The notes under the pieces: generated by a model
The model's database searches: none
The model's input: the letters and a program-made list of their open reading frames with translations, nothing else
Told to the model about the DNA's origin: nothing
Part shown: piece by piece, positions 23,750-34,474 of the stretch
Layout of the letters: every line of letters starts with the position of its first letter
Position numbering within the stretch: the first letter of the stretch is position 1
Assembly (NCBI GenBank): GCA_024803745.1
Contig: JANJXV010000013.1
Coordinates: 6,696,001-6,760,000, forward strand
DNA: 64,000 nt
Source of the DNA: Megascapheus bottae
Taxonomy: Eukaryota; Chordata; Mammalia; Rodentia; Geomyidae
Direction: 5' to 3'
Program-made: the position numbers and the translations under genes

Positions 23750-26490
23750 CCAACTTTGAAAAATAAATGGGAAAATGAAACTTAGTAATTGGAGAAATGA
23801 AAAACTAAACAATTAAGTATTATTATTTACTTATTAGAATAGCTAAAATTTGAAAACTCCGCCAATGCCGGTATCTAGGCAGAATCTGAATAGGATACTG
23901 TTGCTAATGAAAACACTCATTTTGAAAACATTTTGACAATTTCTTATAAATCTAGATATAGTGTACCAAAAGGACCTAGAAATTGAGTCCTGGATATTTA
24001 CTAAGCAGATTTGGGGACATATTCACAGAAATGTACAATCACATGTTCATACTATCTTTATTTTAAATTGAACAGATAAACCATTTCCAGTAGATAATCT
24101 CAGTGTGCTGGCATTTAGGGAGAAAGGAAGGAATAAAGGCACCAGGACAGATTAGTCTTGAATCCATGTTGACAAGTGAAAGAATGTCACAAAAGGTGAC
24201 ATATTGTTTCAGAAACCTTTTGTGACATTCTTGGAGATGGCAAAAGCACAAAGAAGTAAATATATCAATTGATATTATAATATTAGGGGAGGGATTAAGA
24301 AATATTGACCAGGCAAAGTACAAGAAAGCCTTTAAGGAACTGAATTTTAAGACAGTGAAGATTGATAGAAGAGGTACACTTTTAAATCTATAGAGATTTC
24401 CTTCCCAAAGTGAAAACTATAAAAAACATTAAAAACATTAAAAAAACACACCTTAACACCTATTGAGAGATCATACAATGAGATACAGTATGTGAAAATA
24501 TACACGAATTATTTGCATGAAGAAAATGACTAAGTTGTATTTACTGACTTAAAAAACCTTAGAAATGAGCAAAGCTTATAACATAAAAGTTTCACCAGCA
24601 TTATTCTCTACAGAATAAAACTATCTGTGAGATAAATGTTACTCTGAAGCTACAACTTTAATATTGGATAACTGAGCAAGAATAATAAAATAGTAAAAAT
24701 AAAATACAATAAAAGTATATGTTTCAAGTTTGGTTAAGAGGTAATTCTTGGTCAAGCAAGATGTGGCAACAAGAAATGGCTGAATAAGTGAATGAGAATT
24801 GGAGGTGTCAATATGGAGTAATTTGAAGGTTCTTATGAACATGTAAGTATGCGCATGATTATATAATCATAAATTTTCTTATTCTTTTGGGTGGAGATAT
24901 CTAGGAAGGGCAACTCAGGAGAAACTGAGATGCCATTACAACATAGAATTGAAATTTATTAGTGTATATTCTTGCTTTATCACTAATCTTGACAGTATGT
25001 GTTGTCTTTCCCTGTTAAAGGTGATGCCACATGCGTCATTCTTGCAGCTATACTTTTTCAAGTTGAGGGAGCTGGTGATTTTTATACAGTAAAGAATCAC
25101 AGGAATTGGCATGTTGTATGCCTAGCCATGCTGGGTGTGTGGGGTTCATACTTGCATCTCTCACTGTCACAATCTTTCTACTTAACATTTTATGAAGTCT
25201 TACGAGAAGGAAATGTATTATTCAGGAGGATGGTAAACTGTCCTATAAGTCCACAATGGTCTTATAAGTATTTGTCAGAATTTCAGTATTCCTCTTAATC
25301 TTTTTGGGGTCATTGTATTTCCCTGTAATGTTGCAACAAAGGTAAAATTTATTCATGTATGTTATCTTCTCTCCAAAAAGCTTATCCTATTTTGGAATTG
25401 AAAGCATTTGAGTGTCTTGGAACTCAGGTTTCTGATGACTGTAAAAAGGCAGCATTTTTTTTTAGAGTATCTACCCTTTTCTCTTTGCTAGTTTGGGAAT
25501 GGAATTAATTATTTATGCCACAACATTTTTGATCTTCAACCATGTGCTAAGTGCTGCTTCAAATGGGATTTTGTGGTTTCAATAGAAATAAATCTCCACA
25601 CAGGGTAATCTGCTGAGTTATGATTTTAATTCTCCATCTTAGTGGCTCTGTATTGAATTTTAGCAAGTTATAGAGCCATTCTGTATTTTCCCTTTCCTTT
25701 TCATAATAATCAATGCTTACTATGTAGTGACTATTGAAATGAGACATGCATTTATAAAATAGTTTATCATCTATTAATTTGGCACTAAAGTTCTAGTATA
25801 CTGCTTCCTTTTAATTTAAAGCTATCTGACATGACAAAGAGCCTAATCATCAAGATCCTGCCACCACAACCACCAACAGCTTAAGGAAAGGTACTGAAGG
25901 TATTAAAGAATTATAAGTTATTTTGAATTATTTCCAGCTGCTAACAAGCTACATATTTTGGATTCCAATGGATTCTTAAAGAAAAAGCCAAGTTGGGATG
26001 AAATTGCCCTGTCATTGTGTATTATTTATATGTTCAGTACAAATGGAAAAGAGACTCCACAGATGAAACAAAGCTAATGGAACTTGCCTCCCAACTCAAA
26101 TGCTCTTGAAAATATCAGAACAAGAACTGTAATGATTTATTGAGCTGTGGTTTTAGATTAGAACCGTAATTTAAAAAATCAAGAAGAAGTCCTTTCGCTA
26201 GAATATAAGAGAATTTAAGTCACATGTCCAAGGTTTCATAGAGAAATTGATAACATGAGAGGGACCCACCCTCTCCTCATTCTCCTGAGTCCTGTGCCAA
26301 TGATGATCTCACTACTTATCTATTCTATTTGTGGAGGAAACTATGCTTCTTTGCTACTTTAAAAGAAACTTGTATTGTTGGAACAATTCCAGATTATACA
26401 AAAAATTCACAGATAGCACTTGTCATGCCCAGTTTCACTAATTACAAATATCTTACAGTAGTCTGACAAAATAATTACAATTTAGTCATC
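23750..26490. other. Repeat-poor AT-rich tract
   Basis: About 2.7 kb with no SINE or LINE recognised. It contains the 18-bp stem-loop at 24180-24232. The largest open frames are 99 codons (24999-25298 plus) and 86 codons (24063-24323 minus), neither with a known motif; the latter spans the stem-loop. Confidence 0.45.
24180..24232. repeat. Perfect 18-bp inverted repeat (stem-loop)
   Basis: AAGAATGTCACAAAAGGT at 24180-24197 is the exact reverse complement of ACCTTTTGTGACATTCTT at 24215-24232, with a 17-nt loop between. No SINE or LINE sequence explains it. Confidence 0.95.
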
Positions 26491-26491
26491 A

Positions 26492-26640
26492 AACCAGGGG
26501 ACTATGGCTCACCCCTGTAATCCTAGCTACTTGGGAGGCCGAGATCTGAGGATCACAGTTGAAAGCCAATCTCGAACAGGAAAGCCCATGAGACTCTTAA
26601 ATAAACTACTCAGAAAAAGCAAGAAGTGCTGATTATTTTG
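26492..26640 (+). repeat. Type B SINE, left half only
   Basis: ACTATGGCTCACCCCTGTAA, TCCTAGCTACTTGGGAGGCC, GATCTGAGGATCACAGTTGA and CCCATGAGACTCTTAAATAA. The copy breaks off soon after the start of the right half. Confidence 0.82.
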
Positions 26641-26659
26641 GAAATGGAATCTAGCCAAT

Positions 26660-26750
26660 ATTTTTTTCTCAGGCTAGTTTCAAAACACAATTTTCAAGAT
26701 CTCAACCTTACAGGTGGCTAGGATTACAGGCACGTGCTACTGGCACATAA
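26660..26750 (-). repeat. Type B SINE, left-half fragment
   Basis: CAGGCTAGTTTCAAAACACA, CAAGATCTCAACCTTACAGG and GGCTAGGATTACAGGCACGT: the reverse-complement left half. It faces the plus-strand copy just upstream, forming an inverted SINE pair. Confidence 0.72.
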
Positions 26751-27122
26751 CTACTAAATTTTATATCAGTGCATTTGGTGCCACTTAAGTGGTATTTATT
26801 TTTTATAATGTCTATTCAAAGTAGTTCATTGGTAGGAAAGAAATGACTATTGATTCTTTTAACCTTGATGTGTTTGTCTAATAGTGCAACTATTATATTC
26901 TTTTGGACTGCCCATATAGATTATAATGGCATCAAAAAGTTAAGGGAATTTATTTATTTTATTCCAATATGTGTATCTTGTATTTCCTTCTGTCATATTT
27001 CACTGACTAGAGTTTTTGATATACTGTTGAATTATAGCAATGAAAGGGGCCAAGTTTATATTTTAATTATATTAAGGTACAACATGTAGTTTGATTAATA
27101 GGTTAGCTGTAAATTGCAAAAG

Positions 27123-27337
27123 AATACTTTAATAGGGCCAGGAGTTTGGCCTAGTGGTAGAGTGCTTGCTTCACATGCACAACGACCCGGGTTCAATTCC
27201 TTGGTACCACATACACAGCAAAAAAGCCAGAAATGGTGCTGTGGCTCAAGTGGTAGAGCTCTAGCCCTGGGAAAGCCCAAGGACAGTGCTCATGCCCTGA
27301 GCTCAAGGCCCAGGACTGGCAAAAAAAATACTTTAAT
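27123..27337 (+). repeat. Type A dimeric SINE with perfect target-site duplication
   Basis: AATACTTTAAT at 27123-27133 and 27327-27337 brackets the element (27134-27326). The ID-like half has GTTTGGCCTAGTGGTAGAGT and GGGTTCAATTCCTTGGTACC; the right half has GCTGTGGCTCAAGTGGTAGA and GAGCTCAAGGCCCAGGACTG, then A8. This is the cleanest type A reference copy in the window. Confidence 0.93.
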
Positions 27338-27689
27338 GAAATGGATATATTTTCACTCATAGTTCCCATAGTTTTTTCTGCAATCTCATGTTTCTGATGG
27401 GTGCACCAAAAAGCCATTGGTTTTCAGTGTGTCCTTTTGATGTAGGGAGAAACCTGTTAGCTTCCAGGGATTTCCAATGGAAAAGACAAGCCTGGATAGC
27501 TCATGTGCTGTGCATAGTAAAGGAAAGAACTTGGGAAATATTTTCCACCAATGCTAACATTTGAAGCTTACATATAATTTTGTCTATTCTAATGGCATTG
27601 GTGTGAGAGGTGCTTTTCTTGGTGGTTTCAAGGCAATACAATGGTCTGCTACATGAGCAGGAGGTCAGTATTGCTCTCTGTTTTGCATT

Positions 27690-27826
27690 GTGCTGCTTAC
27701 CTTTCTTTTTTCTTTTTTCTTTTTTTATATCCCCCACTCCTCCCCTTCCCCCTCTCCCTTGTCTGCTTCCCTCTTACCACTCCTCCCCTCTCCCCCCTTC
27801 TCCTCCTTCCTCTTCCTCATATCATA
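27690..27826. repeat. Polypyrimidine tract
   Basis: About 135 bp almost wholly C+T on the plus strand (TTCTTTTTTCTTTTTTTATA, then blocks of CCCCTTCCCCCTCTCCC). It could be the pyrimidine-rich part of a minus-strand L1 3' UTR, but the diagnostic flanking motifs are missing. Prone to triplex formation. Confidence 0.7.
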
Positions 27827-27829
27827 ATT

Positions 27830-28540
27830 TCTGATTTGTAATTTGAAGACATTTATAAAAAACGCAGTAGCATTCCACAGAAGTGCCCAAATACCTAGAT
27901 TTAAACTTTTTGAAATTATATTTAGAATAAAATGGTCCACAATATTACTCTGTTGTTTAAGGAAATACATATACTTCTTAAATTTATGGATTAAAATTTT
28001 GTTCAACTTGTTATTTGTAAATACTTTCTAAGTGAGGGTAAGGTGGTTTAGTGGAAATTCAGAAACAAAAAAATCTTGAAATCTTCTTTTTTCTTTGTTG
28101 CTGTCACTGCTCAGGAGAAAAAAATGTGTAATTGCATATAAAACAAAAAAGAAAATGGAGAAATAAAATAATCTTACCAGGAAAGTCTTACTTGAGTTAT
28201 AGAACACTGTCTAGGAACTTGGATTCCCGAATCATGATGATACTGCTGATGACATGGTAAGTGACTAAAAAAGATCATGACACTACTAGATTCAGGATCA
28301 ATGCTGTGAAAAATAGATTCAAACTATTTCACACTTTATGATTATCAAGAGGTTTCAAAAATATTAAGTGTTCTCTGGAAAATGGGGCTCTCATTCTTTT
28401 GAAGAATAAGATGAGAGTGCCCAAGCTCCTATTTTTTTTTTTTAATTTCCAGAGGCCTTGGATAAGTATTCTAACTCTTTACATCTCTGGGGTTTCAAGC
28501 TCCAGTCACACAGGGAAGGACACATGAACTATTTATTTCT
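27830..28540. other. Unassigned AT-rich sequence
   Basis: No recognisable repeat or exon; only short chance open frames. Confidence 0.45.
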
Positions 28541-28542
28541 TT

Positions 28543-28590
<48 letters not shown>
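28543..28590. repeat. (TATC)n microsatellite
   Basis: About 11 perfect TATC units directly against the tail end of the minus-strand SINE at 28591. A tetranucleotide of this purity is likely polymorphic. Confidence 0.97.
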
Positions 28591-28781
28591 TTATTGCCAG
28601 TCCTGGGCTTGAGCTCAGGGCCTGAGCACTGTCCTTGGATTTTCTCAAGGCTAGAGCTCTACCACTTTGAGCCTCAGCACCACTTCCAGCTTTTTTTCTA
28701 TGTATGTGGTACTGAGAAATCGAACCCTTGTCTTCATGCATGCTGGGAAAGCACGCTACCACTAGGCCAAACTCCTGGCCC
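28591..28781 (-). repeat. Type A dimeric SINE
   Basis: GCCAGTCCTGGGCTTGAGCT, GGCTAGAGCTCTACCACTTT, GTATGTGGTACTGAGAAATC and CTACCACTAGGCCAAACTCC, ending CTGGCCC. Full length, with the tail replaced by the TATC array. Confidence 0.88.
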
Positions 28782-28808
28782 ATATTTCTTATTTTAAAAG
28801 TGGTAAAT

Positions 28809-28882
28809 GGGGCCAGGAGCATGACCTAGTGGAAGAGTGGTGGCCTAGCATGCAGGAAGCACAGTGACTGGAAAAAAAAAAA
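28809..28882 (+). repeat. Internally deleted type A SINE
   Basis: GGGCCAGGAGCATGACCTAG and TGGCCTAGCATGCAGGAAGC give the first ~50 bp of the ID-like half. This is joined directly to GTGACTGG plus a long A-run, the extreme 3' end of the dimer. The B box and virtually the whole right unit are missing. AAGTGGT lies next to both ends (weak duplication). Confidence 0.75.
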
Positions 28883-28980
28883 GTGGTGGTAATGTAGTGT
28901 CCCAGAAACAGGGAAAAAAACAAAAACAACAACAAAAAAAACATGTAAAATTTCAGCCAAGTTATTTTATTATATTTACT

Positions 28981-29166
28981 TTTTATTTTTATTTTTTTTT
29001 GACTGGGGCTGGAACTCAGGGCCTGGGCATGGTCCTTGACCTTTCTTGCTCTACCACTTGAGCCATAACCACTTCCAGCTTTTTCTGTGTGGGTGGAACC
29101 CAGGACTCAAACCTTGGGCTTCGTATACTAGGCGAGCACTCTACTACTGCTCAACTCTCCTGGGCC
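28981..29166 (-). repeat. Type A SINE, diverged
   Basis: Poly(T), GACTGGGGCTGGAACTCAGG, CTCTACCACTTGAGCCATAA, and CGTATACTAGGCGAGCACTC to TGGGCCCC. Order and spacing fit type A, with many substitutions and a shortened middle. Confidence 0.75.
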
Positions 29167-29184
29167 CCAACATATCATTTTATT

Positions 29185-29392
29185 TTTCTTATTTGGCGAC
29201 TTGAATTCAATGCCCCTCACACTTGTCTGGCTCTTCACTTACATCTGGTGCTTGACTTAAGCACCATCTCCAGGACATCACATTTCTGGCTAACTGGAGA
29301 TAGAGCCTCAAGTACATTTCTTCCCAGACTAGCTCTGAACTGCATGTTTCTCAGTAGATAGGATTGCAGGCATGAGTCAGTAGCACCTGGCT
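29185..29392 (-). repeat. Type B SINE, diverged
   Basis: GGCGACTTGAATTCAATGCC, GGCTAACTGGAGATAGAGCC, CCAGACTAGCTCTGAACTGC, GATAGGATTGCAGGCATGAG and TAGCACCTGGCT. This is the reverse-complement left half, with a worn right half. Confidence 0.68.
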
Positions 29393-29394
29393 CA

Positions 29395-30605
29395 ACAAAG
29401 TCTTAAAAATCAAGTAGATGTGACAATTTAGAATGCTGTAGTGTCCCAGCCAGAATAGACATCTATACTAAATCACCTTGAAAAGGTTTGGACAGATTGT
29501 TAGACTGAAGGTTCCTTTATTGTGTTATGTATACACAGTGAAGACTTTGGTCACAGATGTAGAGTTCAAACCTATTTCTTTGGGTCACCCACTGATTCTG
29601 ATGATAAATCATCAAAGTTAGTGTAAACAGTTACACTAAATGATGCTAAGACCTACGTGACAAGTATAAAGACATTTAAGTAAAAACATAAAAACTAAGT
29701 AGAAAAGGTTAATTTGCAGAAACATGCCTAACTCTCAATTATTGATGAATTTGCTAAACCATTTCAAATAGGAAAGATAATTTTTAATTACTAATAGTAA
29801 AAATAATTGGGTAACTGTATAGGTAAAAAATGTTATCTTTGACTACATACTCATAAAATAAATATGAAATAGATCATAGGCTCTCATGTAAATGTTGAAT
29901 AATAAATAGATGATAGATAATAGATAAGTTAATAAAAAATTTTAGAAACTACTTCATTATGTTGTGGCTCAGCAGATTTTTTAGAAAGGAGAAAGGATGT
30001 ATTATAGTAGAATAACAACTAGTAAGTTGGGCTTCATAAGAATTTTAAATCTCCTACTGGCTTAACATTTACAACTGCTTATTTCTTGTACTATTTTTGT
30101 TTTTCTTGTCTAAACTATTGTCAAGATTTCATTTCTAGAAGTTGCTTTGCACCCAGACTCAGAAAACACTGAAAAAATGAATATGGATTTTTCCAAGTTA
30201 TCAAAACCAAAACAAAGCAACTATCAGCTGGCTTAAGGCAGAATACTGTGCTGTCTTTGAGGCCCTGCATGCCATTTCCTTCCTGTGCCCACATCTTGGC
30301 ACTGCTCACCAATCCCCATGAAAGAAAAGTCTTTTACTGTTAGCTTTTGGAATCCTTGTTTGAAAGCAAGATTCTCTTTATCTAAATCCAGATCTATCTT
30401 CATTTAATACCACTCTCCTAAAAAGGAAAGACAATCTACAGCCTGAGAAAAAATATTTACAAAACATTTTTAATTAATATGAATCCACACTATCCAATAA
30501 AAACTACAACCTAGTGTAAATAAGAAAGCTTTTGGGCACTTACAAGAATGAAGATGGCAAATGTGCATATGAAAATCCTATCAACATTAGTAGATTAAAA
30601 AAAAA
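29395..30605. other. Unassigned AT-rich sequence
   Basis: No repeat or exon recognised; open frames are no longer than 63 codons. Confidence 0.45.
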
Positions 30606-30607
30606 TT

Positions 30608-30692
30608 AGGGCTGGGTTGTAGCTCAGTGGTAAAGTGCTTGCCTAGCAAGTGCAACGTCCTGGGTTCAATCACTGGTACCATAAAAAGAAAA
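30608..30692 (+). repeat. Monomeric ID element with intact A box
   Basis: GGGCTGGGTTGTAGCTCAGT, GGTAAAGTGCTTGCCTAGCA and GGGTTCAATCACTGGTACCA, then an A-rich tail. The internal promoter A box TAGCTCAGTGG (30620-30630) matches the pol III consensus TRGYNNARNGG. The B box GGTTCAATCAC (30663-30673) is degraded. This is closer to classic rodent ID than to the left half of the dimers. Confidence 0.88.
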
Positions 30693-30699
30693 GAAAAAA

Positions 30700-31025
30700 A
30701 AGAAGAAAATACAGTTTTTTTCTTTTTAAAACCCAAACCAAAAAAAACCCCTAAAAACCCAAATTAAAATTAAAATTAACTACTACACTAATTAATATAA
30801 AGGAACATTAAATGTGGAAGGAAATACATGCCAACTACGTATATTATTTAACACTGATAGAATTGTGAAATAGTCTCCTATTGCTTTTTTTTAACTTCAT
30901 TGCTTCTGTATCAGATTATTATAACTTGAGGCATTTGTCAGTGTATGTCACTAAATAAAATACTCAATGTGAGTTCACATTATAAAGAAGGAAAAACCTG
31001 AATTGTAAGGTCTAGAGGTACATTA
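30700..31025. other. Unassigned A-rich sequence
   Basis: Simple A/C-rich stretches (30715-30780) pass into AT-rich sequence; nothing specific recognised. Confidence 0.4.
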
Positions 31026-31029
31026 TGCT

Positions 31030-31330
31030 TTCTCTCTGACATGGTCTCTAAAGGCTCATGTGGGAAAGATGGCCTCCATGTTGTGTTGCTTTTGGGCAGT
31101 AGTAGAATGTTAGAATGGGGCCTACTGGAAGGAAATGGGGCTAATGTAGTCGTGTCCTTGAAGGAGATATTGAAAGGCTGTCTCCTTCACTCCCTTTTTT
31201 CTTGGCTTGTTAACACTCTGAGGTGAGCAACCTTAAGCGACATACTCTCTTACCACAGTATGGTGCCTAGACACAAGCCCACTGTCCTGTGATAAAGTGG
31301 GAATGCTGCAAAATCATCTCAGATTATTAA
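31030..31330 (+). mobile_element. Possible ancient LTR (MaLR/ERVL-like) fragment
   Basis: GACATGGTCTCTAAAGGCTC, ATGGGGCCTACTGGAAGGAA, GTCCTTGAAGGAGATATTGA, CTCTGAGGTGAGCAACCTTA and ACCACAGTATGGTGCCTAGA recall, in order, old mammalian LTRs of the MaLR type. This rests on pattern memory only. No internal retroviral coding sequence is seen. Confidence 0.35.
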
Positions 31331-31334
31331 AAGC

Positions 31335-32308
31335 TAAAATATATCTTTCTTTCTTACACTTAATATCTCAACTTAGAAGTTGATGATATCACCTCATATA
31401 ATGATAGAAAGCCAATTCAGGCACAGTCGCACCACATGATGGCCTTCTTGATGGTAGATGGCATGATAAGTAGCCATTTTTAATTTCATATCTCAATACC
31501 AGGAGGATATTTTGGGGGAGAAACATTACTTCTTTAGTTGCATCATTTGAACACCCTTGCATCATAACTGGTGAATGTTTCAAAGGAAAATCTATTAACT
31601 TCTCTATGAGAAATTCAGTTATAAAACAGTGCAGATCCAGAAATGAGATTTTATCCTTCTAATAATAATTCAATAACTTAAAATACTGAAAGCCAACTTC
31701 AACACTCATGTGATTCAGAGACTTGTTTTTTGGTTCTGATATTATTTCCCATTTGTCCTGTTCCAAGAGTGTTGTAAACAACATAGGAGAAAGCTATCAG
31801 GAGCTGAGTGAGGATGAGAAGAGAGGAAGATGGATGCAACCTCATTTTGCAAATATTCTACAACTGGCTATGACTTAGAGAATGACAGTCATAGTTAGAA
31901 ACTTGCTCCCCATGAATTATAAATTTGGAGTTGGCAAGTAAAACATCTTTTCTGAGCCATAATGAGGCTGAGTAATAATTTCCTCAAATAAGGCTGATGA
32001 ATTACAGTAAAATCCCTCTAATCCAGTATATTCAAGTACTTGGTCCATTAATCGAAGATTGGATAAAGGATGATTCATCTATTATTGTATAGCACAAACA
32101 TTTTCCTTGAAATGCATAAATGTGCATTTGCTAATTCATTTCTTTCCAGAAAGCTAAGATATTTCATTGACCATGGATGACCAGGTTTTGCATTAGTCAA
32201 TATCATCTAAAAAACTGTCATTTTTTTTACATTTACATGGAATACCGAATACACTTAAATGCAGAGTATTTCTATAAATCAAATAAATATTCTTACAACT
32301 AAGCCAGA
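31335..32308. other. Unassigned sequence
   Basis: No SINE, LINE or exon recognised; open frames are at most 64 codons. Confidence 0.4.
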
Positions 32309-32309
32309 G

Positions 32310-32551
32310 TATTTTGTTGTTGTTGTTGGTGGTGGTGGTGGGACTTGAAGTCAGGGCCTGAGCCCTGTCCCTGAACTCTTTTGCTAGCACTCTACCTCTT
32401 TGAGCCACAGCTCCACTTCCAGTTTTGCAGGGTTAATTAGAAATAAGAATTTCATGGGGAACTTTTCTACCCAGGCTGGCTTTAAACCATGAGCCTCAGA
32501 TCCCAGCCTTCTATGTAGGTAGGATTACAGATCCTATCAGCAGCACCCAGT
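32310..32551 (-). repeat. Type B dimeric SINE with (GTT)n(GGT)n tail
   Basis: GTTGTTGTTGTTGGTGGTGG passes into GGGACTTGAAGTCAGGGCCT, then CTACCTCTTTGAGCCACAGC, TTAATTAGAAATAAGAATTT and GTAGGTAGGATTACAGATCC. The tail has evolved into a trinucleotide array. Confidence 0.8.
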
Positions 32552-32859
32552 TGAGCAACAGTGCTTTTAGTTGATAAGTTTTATGTAGTTTCTCCAAAGC
32601 TTTAGTAATAGCAAGTATGAATAAGCAGGAGAATAAGTACACTCTACCCTCTCCTGGAACAACCTTGGGGAGAGAAGTATGAGAGTATCCTGAAGAGCTT
32701 TCTGTGGTATATGTGGAAAGATTGGTAATTATGACAAATAAATTGAGAAGAATGATTAAGAGAACTTGTGCTGAGGTAATAATTAATGTAGTTACACATG
32801 ATGATGAGTAGAAATGCTGTAAATCTAAACTAACACTTTCCCTAAATTTTCTTTCTTCC

Positions 32860-33055
32860 TGACATCTGAGGATCTTCATTTCAGCCATTAGTAGGAAAGT
32901 TCCAGAGAATTTTATCTGCATTTAACCACCCAAAAGCCAGACTGTAGCTGTGACTCAAGTGGTAGAACACAAAATTTGAGTAAAAAAGCTCAGAGACAGT
33001 TCCCAGATCCTGAGCTCAAGTCGCAATAAATAAATAAATAAATAAACAAACAAAT
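32860..33055 (+). repeat. Type B SINE, 5'-truncated
   Basis: GACATCTGAGGATCTTCATT, TTAACCACCCAAAAGCCAGA and TGTGACTCAAGTGGTAGAAC, then a (AAAT)n/(CAAA)n tail at 33024-33055. The left part is shortened. Confidence 0.72.
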
Positions 33056-33059
33056 GAGA

Positions 33060-34240
33060 AGACATAGAACCATAAACAAATACATCAGTATTGAGAAACA
33101 AAGGAATTGTCAATGGTTGTTATGCTGTCTCATATTTAATAATCTGTGAGAATTGATAGCTTCATTTCCTTCTCAGCTAGTTTCTCCAGATAGTAATATT
33201 TTTTTCAGAAAAATGACATGTGCATGTGTTCACAAACATATCTACAATGCATAGTTCAGAGACTCTTCCAACCCCTAGGGCTGATCAAAACAGAACAAAG
33301 AAATTTTCAATTCAGGAAAATGCTAAAACTAAGTTTCATTGTTCCCTCTTTGTTGAATTCAAGATCCATTAAAAATTAAATAGATAATAAAAATTTTACT
33401 TCGACATTATGCCTGGCATTCTACTATATCATTTTATTTTGTATATTTTTCTGACTTTACGAGCACTGTTGATTATTAATATTCTCTTTGTTATGTTTGA
33501 AATTTGTTCCCTCCCAGTAGTCAAAACAAATTCAACAAAAATGAAAAAAAAGGTCTTATCTGATAACTATATATATGAATAATAACCCAGAACAACAAGC
33601 AGAGAAGCTGTTCGGTAGATTTTGTCAAATAAAAATGTTGAATAATAAAAAAGAGAAAATTCAGTCTCATTCACACAGACACACACTGTAGTACTTCCTA
33701 TAATATCCATGTTAAAGTTCATTTTCTTTTATTCTAAGTACATAAAACTATATGTGAATTCTTATCTATAACACATTTGGTGGTACCAATTTTATGAACT
33801 AATTATCAGGAAAGAAACTAAATCCTTTGTTTTTACTGGCTGACACCTGAATCCTATCAGTATCAATCTCCTTGATTTTCCACATGTACATTCTGGTAAA
33901 AAAAAAAGAAGTCTTCTCCTATTCAAACTACTCCACGTTTTGAAAATAGGCTATCTCTGTCACCTTGACAGAGATTTAGCTTGTAGTAGTAATGCAACTC
34001 AATACCAATGATGCTTCTAGTAGGGCTGAAAAGATAATACAGTTTTTCTCAAATACAATACTCAAGAACATCATACCATTCCTATCATAATGTGATGGGA
34101 ATAAGGTGTCTATAATATGAAAATATATCTATATATCTACATTCTATATGATATATTCTCTAAATCAGGACTAAATTCTAAAGGTCAATATCAGGAACTG
34201 GAAGTGTAAAGGAATTTGTCACAGTGTTGGTAATTTTGCA
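33060..34240. other. Unassigned AT-rich sequence
   Basis: No repeat family recognised. Contains a tight hairpin at 33953-33975 (ATCTCTGTCA, 3-nt spacer, exact reverse complement). Confidence 0.45.
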
Positions 34241-34246
34241 TATGTA

Positions 34247-34470
34247 CAGGACAGGACTTGAGCTTAAAGGCCTACACATCATTTCCCTTAGCATTTTGCT
34301 TAAGACTGCTTTCTCTATCTCTTAAGCAATGGCACCATGTCCAATTTTCAGTGATTAATTGGAGATAAGAATCCCACAAACTGTCCTGACCAGTTGGCTT
34401 TAGTTGTGATGGTAAGATATCAGTCTCTTGAGTAGTTAATATTACAGGTGTGAGCTATGAGCACATGACA
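34247..34470 (-). repeat. Type B SINE, old
   Basis: ACAGGACTTGAGCTTAAAGG, CTCTTAAGCAATGGCACCAT, GATTAATTGGAGATAAGAAT, CTCTTGAGTAGTTAATATTA and CAGGTGTGAGCTATGAGCAC. Order is preserved, with many substitutions. Confidence 0.7.
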
Positions 34471-34474
34471 GTGG

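Noticed and set aside
27114..27417. Open frames of 61-82 codons on both strands
   Set aside because: They are translations of the type A SINE at 27134-27326. Similar frames appear over most other SINE copies.
30608..30692. Possible functional tRNA gene
   Set aside because: Although tRNA-like, it has a degraded B box, an A-rich tail and ID-element sequence, so it is a SINE and not a tRNA gene.
32511..32921. Longest open frame outside recognised repeats (136 codons, minus strand) with two hydrophobic stretches
   Set aside because: Both ends overlap type B SINE sequence, no known motif or splice context is visible, and AT-rich antisense frames often look hydrophobic. Chance is the simplest reading.
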